Assembly: GCA_964498125.1 (NCBI GenBank)
Contig: CAZCGE010000134.1
Coordinates: 62,001 to 126,000 of the forward strand
Length of the DNA stretch: 64,000 bases
Direction: 5' to 3'
DNA from: CAMDBL01 sp964498125
Lineage (GTDB): Bacteria; Pseudomonadota; Alphaproteobacteria; Rhizobiales; Hyphomicrobiaceae
This document shows, piece by piece, positions 60,364 to 64,000 of this stretch (position 1 is the first letter of the stretch; every line of letters starts with the position of its first letter). The notes under the pieces are model-generated. The model did not search any database and had not been told where the DNA came from. It worked only from the letters and a program-made list of their open reading frames with translations. The translations under genes were made by a program, and so were the position numbers.

Positions 60364-62193
60364 ATGCTTTACGTGGTCCTGGGTTTTCTTGCCTTCGTGG
60401 CTGGCCTGCTGTCGGTGCTGCGGGCGCGCGGCGGGACCACGACGCTACCGGTCCCGGTCGGCACGGGACGAATCGGCGGCAATTTGCCTGCGCTGCTCGG
60501 CTGGATGCTGCAAAGCCGGCTCGGTGGCGTCCTGTTGATGCTGGCCGGTCTGATGATGCTGGCCTCGACGTCATTCGTGCAGATCAAGGCCAACAGTGTC
60601 GGCCATCTGAAGCGGATCTACGCCATGCAGGAGCTGCCGCCCGGCCGCATCGTCGCGCTGGCCGGCCAGAAGGGGCCGCAAGCCCGCATTCTTGGCCCCG
60701 GTTTCCATATGATCCCGCTGGTGCAGGTGCTCTATACCGTCGAGGAGCTGCCCGTCATCCAGGTCCCCGAGGGCTCCTATGGCGAAATCGTCGCCATCGA
60801 CGGCCGGCCGATGCCCGACGGCATGTATATAGCGCCACAAATCCCCGATGACCGTGTCGCCGGCATGCTCGAGGCCGAGACGTTCCTGACACAGGGGGGG
60901 CATCGCGGTCCGCAGGAGACGGTGCTCAAGCCCGGCGACTACCGCCTCAACCGTTATCTGTTCAACGTTCGCATCGGTGAAAACACCAAAGCGACGATCA
61001 TCCCGGCGGGCCACGTCGGCGTGGTCAAGAGCAACGTCTCCAAGCCGGGCACGCAGTGTGTCGAGCAGGAGGTCAAGGCCACCGACGCAATCGAGGGCGC
61101 GCTGTCCGTGCCGCTGGTGCCGATCGGCTGTGTCGGCATCTGGAAGGATCCGCTGTTTCCCGGCGCCTATTATCTCAACCGCAAGGCCTACGAAATCACG
61201 CTGGTCGATACCCGCGTCAAGACCTGGGAATATAAGGGCGGCTACACCAAGCGCCTCATCGATCTGTCGGTCGACCAGCAGGGCAACATCCGCCAGACCG
61301 AACGCAGCGAAGTGCAGCCGGTGCTGCCGGACGCAGCCGACCGCGCGGTGTTCGTCAAGGTCGAGGGCTGGGATATCCCGCAGGAGCTGCGCGTTCTCGT
61401 GCAGGTGTCGCCGCGCAACGCCCCGATCGTGGTCGGCGCCGTCGGTGGTCTCACCGAGATCGAGGACCGCATCCTGACGCCCGCCATCCGCTCGATCGTG
61501 CGCAACGTCGCGGGCTCGGAGATCGAGCTGCCCGATCCTGCCAATCCCTCCCGCCGTATCCGCCGCAAGACGCAGGTGCTCGACCTGATCGAGAACCGCG
61601 AGTCGCTTGAACAAACCATCGAGACCCTGGTCAAGCGCGAGGGCCGCAAGGCCGGCGTCGATGTGCAGGAAATCCGCCTCGGCGAGCCATCCCTGCCGCC
61701 GGAGCTTCTGGTCTCGCGCCTGCGCGAGCAGCTCGCCGACCAGCTGTCGAAGGCCTACGAGCGCGAGACGGCGGCGCAGGCCAAGCGCATCGAGACCGAG
61801 CAGGCGCGCGCCACCGCCAACCAGCAACCCAAGCTGGTGGAATCCCAGATCGCGGTGCAGATGGCCATGCAGCGCGAGTCCGAGCGCGCCGCGTTGGGCC
61901 GCGCCGAGCGCGTCTTCCTGGAAGAGACCGCGCGCGGCCAGCGGGCGCAGGCCGACGTGCTGGGCCAAGACCGGGTCGCGTTGCTTCAGGGATTGGAAAA
62001 ATTGCTATCGACACTGGAACGGAAGCCTGAACTCGCCCAGCTCGTCGGTCGCCTCGTGCCGCATACCGTCGTCGGCTCGGGCGGTGGCGATGGCTTCGCA
62101 GGCGCCGCCGCGATCCTGTCGGGCGTGATGGGGCAGCAACAGGCACCGGCTTTGCCGTCGCCCACACCACGCGCCGTACCCGCATCGCGGTGA
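60364..62193 (+). CDS. SPFH/band-7 (flotillin-like) membrane protein
   Basis: A 609-residue protein with membrane helices at about 1-18 (MLYVVLGFLAFVAGLLSVL) and 45-68. The SPFH region spans about 80-420 (GPQARILGPGFHMIPLVQVL, AGHVGVVKSNVSKPG, VKVEGWDIPQELRVLVQV). It is followed by a coiled-coil domain (about 440-570) rich in Glu, Arg and Ala (LREQLADQLSKAYERETAAQ), as in flotillins, which build scaffolds in membrane microdomains. An A/T-rich promoter region precedes it (60240-60350). No NfeD partner gene is adjacent. The GGGGTCAGAC-family repeat lies just after the stop. Confidence 0.83.
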   Translation: MLYVVLGFLAFVAGLLSVLRARGGTTTLPVPVGTGRIGGNLPALLGWMLQSRLGGVLLMLAGLMMLASTSFVQIKANSVGHLKRIYAMQELPPGRIVALAGQKGPQARILGPGFHMIPLVQVLYTVEELPVIQVPEGSYGEIVAIDGRPMPDGMYIAPQIPDDRVAGMLEAETFLTQGGHRGPQETVLKPGDYRLNRYLFNVRIGENTKATIIPAGHVGVVKSNVSKPGTQCVEQEVKATDAIEGALSVPLVPIGCVGIWKDPLFPGAYYLNRKAYEITLVDTRVKTWEYKGGYTKRLIDLSVDQQGNIRQTERSEVQPVLPDAADRAVFVKVEGWDIPQELRVLVQVSPRNAPIVVGAVGGLTEIEDRILTPAIRSIVRNVAGSEIELPDPANPSRRIRRKTQVLDLIENRESLEQTIETLVKREGRKAGVDVQEIRLGEPSLPPELLVSRLREQLADQLSKAYERETAAQAKRIETEQARATANQQPKLVESQIAVQMAMQRESERAALGRAERVFLEETARGQRAQADVLGQDRVALLQGLEKLLSTLERKPELAQLVGRLVPHTVVGSGGGDGFAGAAAILSGVMGQQQAPALPSPTPRAVPASR

Positions 62194-62215
62194 GTACGAT
62201 GTCGGCGGATCGGTC

Positions 62216-62267
62216 GGGGTCAGACGCGTCCCGCCGGAGGCGGGTGCAAGAAAGGAGGGTCAGACCC
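62216..62267. repeat. Long-form palindrome, second copy
   Basis: GGGGTCAGACGC (62216-62227), inner hairpin CCCGCC-GGA-GGCGGG (62230-62244), and GGGTCAGACCC (62257-62267). The layout repeats the copy at 20200-20250. The last arm here is in the same orientation as the first, so it is a degenerate copy. Nearby at 62279 is a half copy of the TAGGTTGGGTC family. Confidence 0.7.
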
Positions 62268-62401
62268 AGTGTGCGCATGTAGGTTGGGTCAAGCAAGCGC
62301 GAAGCGCGGTAGTGTCTCAGTTTGAAATCTAGCCAGGTTGCCAGGGGTGTCGCCCGCTGCCGCGAAGCACTATATGCTTGGCGACAAGCAGCGAGGTTTC
62401 C

Positions 62402-62599
62402 ATGCAAGAAAATCGATACCCGATTTGGGTTCTTGAGGCCACGAATGGCGCGAGTAAACCATTCGTGGGCGTTGTCCTATCGCCAGATGGCTCGGTCTAC
62501 TCAAAGTCGTTTGCTCGCAAGGAGGACGCCCAAGCATTCACCGAAGAAACCGTGCGCGACTTGATGATGGCACCCGGAGAGAGGCGAAAAGATGCCTAA
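62402..62599 (+). CDS. Small protein of unknown function
   Basis: A 65-residue product from MQENRYPIWVLEATNGASKP. A short, probably folded beta-strand protein: YPIWVLEATNGASKPFVGVV, then SPDGSVYSKSFARKEDAQAF, then EETVRDLMMAPGERRKDA. I do not recognise the family. Its end overlaps the next gene by 8 bp. It heads a small gene pair at the boundary to the low-GC right edge. Confidence 0.6.
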   Translation: MQENRYPIWVLEATNGASKPFVGVVLSPDGSVYSKSFARKEDAQAFTEETVRDLMMAPGERRKDA

Positions 62600-62840
62600 A
62601 GGCCCCAAGGGCGAGAAGCGCCCCGCCGACGTGATCGGCAACGCCGTCAAGGTGATGAAGATCGCCACCGGCGAGGAGTCCGAGGTGCTGACCGACGACG
62701 GCAAGGACGAGGCCGCGCAGTCGCTCGGAAGGCGAGGTGGGGAAGCCCGTGCCAAGGTGCTAAGCCCAAAGCGCAGGGTTGAGATCGCGCGTAGAGCAGC
62801 TAAGTCCCGCTGGAAGACCGAAACCGAGAAGGCAGATTAG
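62592..62840 (+). CDS. Small basic protein, H1/RNA-binding-like
   Basis: An 82-residue protein: MPKGPKGEKRPADVIGNAVK, then a segment LGRRGGEARAKVLSPKRR with repeats of basic Ala/Lys pattern (VEIARRAAKSRWKTETEKAD). This composition recurs in small alphaproteobacterial genes of unknown role and suggests nucleic-acid contact. It overlaps the preceding gene by 8 bp and the 3' end of the convergent ATPase by about 40 bp. Confidence 0.6.
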   Translation: MPKGPKGEKRPADVIGNAVKVMKIATGEESEVLTDDGKDEAAQSLGRRGGEARAKVLSPKRRVEIARRAAKSRWKTETEKAD

Positions 62841-64000
62841 CCTCCTTCTCCGTTTGCCTTCTGATGAAACCGGAAAGCATCGGGACAGCGAATTGGTATC
62901 GACCAAATCGGTTCCTGTAGATCAAGCCCTTGTCTTCGAGACGGCTTAGGTACTGCGCGACGCTGCTGCTGGAGTACTTTTTGTCGAGTACGTCCTTGGA
63001 AATGCGGATGATTTCTTGAGCTGTAAATTCCGCCTCGCAGTTTGGAAGCTGTGCTACGACTTTCAGAAAGACTCGCTGTGGATCAGAGACGAGATCCCAA
63101 CGCTTAGAGAAGAAGTTCTGATCCAACTTCTGAAGCACCTGTGCGACAGGGATGACGAGTGGTTCATTTGATATGAGCTTCGCCATATATACATCAAAAG
63201 CCTCTCTACAAATATATTGGATGAAGAACGGGTATCCGCCTGAATGGTTCACGATGGCCTCAACGGACTCTGGCGTGAATTTTACGGGGCATTTTTCCTG
63301 CTGAAGGGGTACCGTGATAGCGTCACGAGATTCCTCCTCGCTGAGTCTGTCCAGCATCAGCGTATGGAACATGCGCTCGGAGTAAGTTCTCGCCTTTGTG
63401 AGCCGAGAGAACAGAGTCGGAAGGCCAGTTAGAACTAGCATGAATGGATATCCCCCCGGATGCTTCTGCACCGACTGGAACACGTCTAAAAGCAGCGAAA
63501 GCGGGTACTGATCCTTTTGTGCGTGGTCAGCCAAGTTTTGTGCCTCGTCGTAGGCAAAAATAATACCCTTGACCCCGGTCGAAGAAATCATTTTGCCAAC
63601 GTGCCTGAGGACACTTTTGAGCTTGTCGGCCACAACACCTGGTGTGCCGTCGTAGATCTTTTGAAGATCGGCATACTCAAGCGGGCGCTGTTTCGTCGTC
63701 TTTTTACCGATGAATCCTATCGGCATCTCAACTTGGGTTTTTAGAAAAATAGAGCCAAGTAAAAGGGTGAGATCAGTAATTATGCGGACGACAATGCGTT
63801 CCTCGTTCAAGGTAGTTTGTTCGCTGAACTCATCCCCCGTCCAGAGCCAGCCTGCCTGTTGAGCAATGGGCTTAATGTGCCCAAGGAGCGCCGTTTTACC
63901 TACTCCGCGCAATCCCGAAAGAATCAGATTCTGGGTGATTATGGGTTGACGGAGGAGCCGTCTAAACTCGTCCTGCTCAAGGGTTCGGCCGGCGAGATAC
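62800..64000 (-). CDS. ORC/STAND-like AAA ATPase, partial (5' end outside the window)
   Basis: At least 399 residues; the reading frame is open to the right edge, so the start lies beyond it. Visible from the edge: AGRTLEQDEFRRLLRQPI, then NLILSGLRGVGKTALLGHI with Walker A. A Walker B-like segment is GIIFAYDEAQNLADHAQ. Then SGGYPFFIQYICREAFDVY, and a C-terminal winged helix (QYLSRLEDKGLIYRNRF). This layout matches archaeal-type ORC/Cdc6-like ATPases found as orphan ATP-binding proteins in bacteria and in mobile or defence islands. Composition is low-GC compared with neighbours. Confidence 0.75.
   Translation of the reverse strand, partial: YLAGRTLEQDEFRRLLRQPIITQNLILSGLRGVGKTALLGHIKPIAQQAGWLWTGDEFSEQTTLNEERIVVRIITDLTLLLGSIFLKTQVEMPIGFIGKKTTKQRPLEYADLQKIYDGTPGVVADKLKSVLRHVGKMISSTGVKGIIFAYDEAQNLADHAQKDQYPLSLLLDVFQSVQKHPGGYPFMLVLTGLPTLFSRLTKARTYSERMFHTLMLDRLSEEESRDAITVPLQQEKCPVKFTPESVEAIVNHSGGYPFFIQYICREAFDVYMAKLISNEPLVIPVAQVLQKLDQNFFSKRWDLVSDPQRVFLKVVAQLPNCEAEFTAQEIIRISKDVLDKKYSSSSVAQYLSRLEDKGLIYRNRFGRYQFAVPMLSGFIRRQTEKEANLPSRFRSSSGT

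Overview
This is a GC-rich stretch from a free-living, probably soil or freshwater, alphaproteobacterium. The reading rests on a CP4-like class II AroA, a MarR / OmpR regulator / EnvZ-like kinase operon as in the petP-petR loci of Rhodobacter, GTTC-N7-GTTC LexA-type boxes, the style of the DnaK C-terminus, and many periplasmic 'Bug' solute receptors paired with acyl-CoA dehydrogenases. I cannot name the genus. No rRNA, tRNA, CRISPR array or prophage was seen.

Left part (1-16 kb): a secreted L,D-transpeptidase, a flavin monooxygenase, a Crp/Fnr regulator, a FitAB/VapBC toxin-antitoxin pair with a 20-bp palindromic operator, an acyl-CoA dehydrogenase, a DUF2442 protein, aroA, and a UvrD/PcrA helicase. 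The helicase carries an in-frame palindromic insert, and its 3' end is duplicated about 1.1 kb downstream around a low-GC membrane-protein gene. A SnoaL-like protein, a frameshifted molybdopterin dehydrogenase subunit, a small EthD-like protein and a LeuB-family dehydrogenase follow.

Middle (16-31 kb): an M23 peptidase; a catabolic operon on the minus strand (isocitrate/isopropylmalate-type dehydrogenase, Bug receptor, two acyl-CoA dehydrogenases) divergent from an IclR regulator; a solute-binding-like protein; a HigBA pair with a frameshifted toxin; a polysaccharide deacetylase; a GGDEF/EAL protein; and a complete tctCBA tripartite transporter. Right-centre (31-52 kb): a kinase / regulator / MarR operon divergent from ilvE, two poorly known proteins, ManC, a HerA-type ATPase with an orphan histidine kinase, a catabolic run (frameshifted maleylacetate reductase, amidohydrolase, two dehydrogenases), a Bug receptor, a formamidase, and a very large symporter-kinase-receiver hybrid. 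Right end (52-64 kb): mscL, a small Cys-rich secreted protein, a three-gene DUF488/DUF488/dual-OB cassette, dnaJ-dnaK with a likely heat-shock promoter, alkB, an SPFH protein, two tiny overlapping genes, and a truncated ORC/STAND-like ATPase at the edge.

The strongest unexplained signal is repeat DNA. A family of short palindromes built on GGGGTCAGACCC / GGGTCTGACCCC occurs at a dozen or so sites, mostly between genes (punctuating one operon at every junction) and once inside the helicase gene. Two variant copies have paired changes in both arms. A second element of exactly 189 bp occurs three times with conserved ends, a variable centre and related GGGTCTGA / CTGACCCC termini. Two copies flank a third element with 25-bp terminal inverted repeats. 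Three genes carry apparent single-indel frameshifts, which may be real decay or assembly error.
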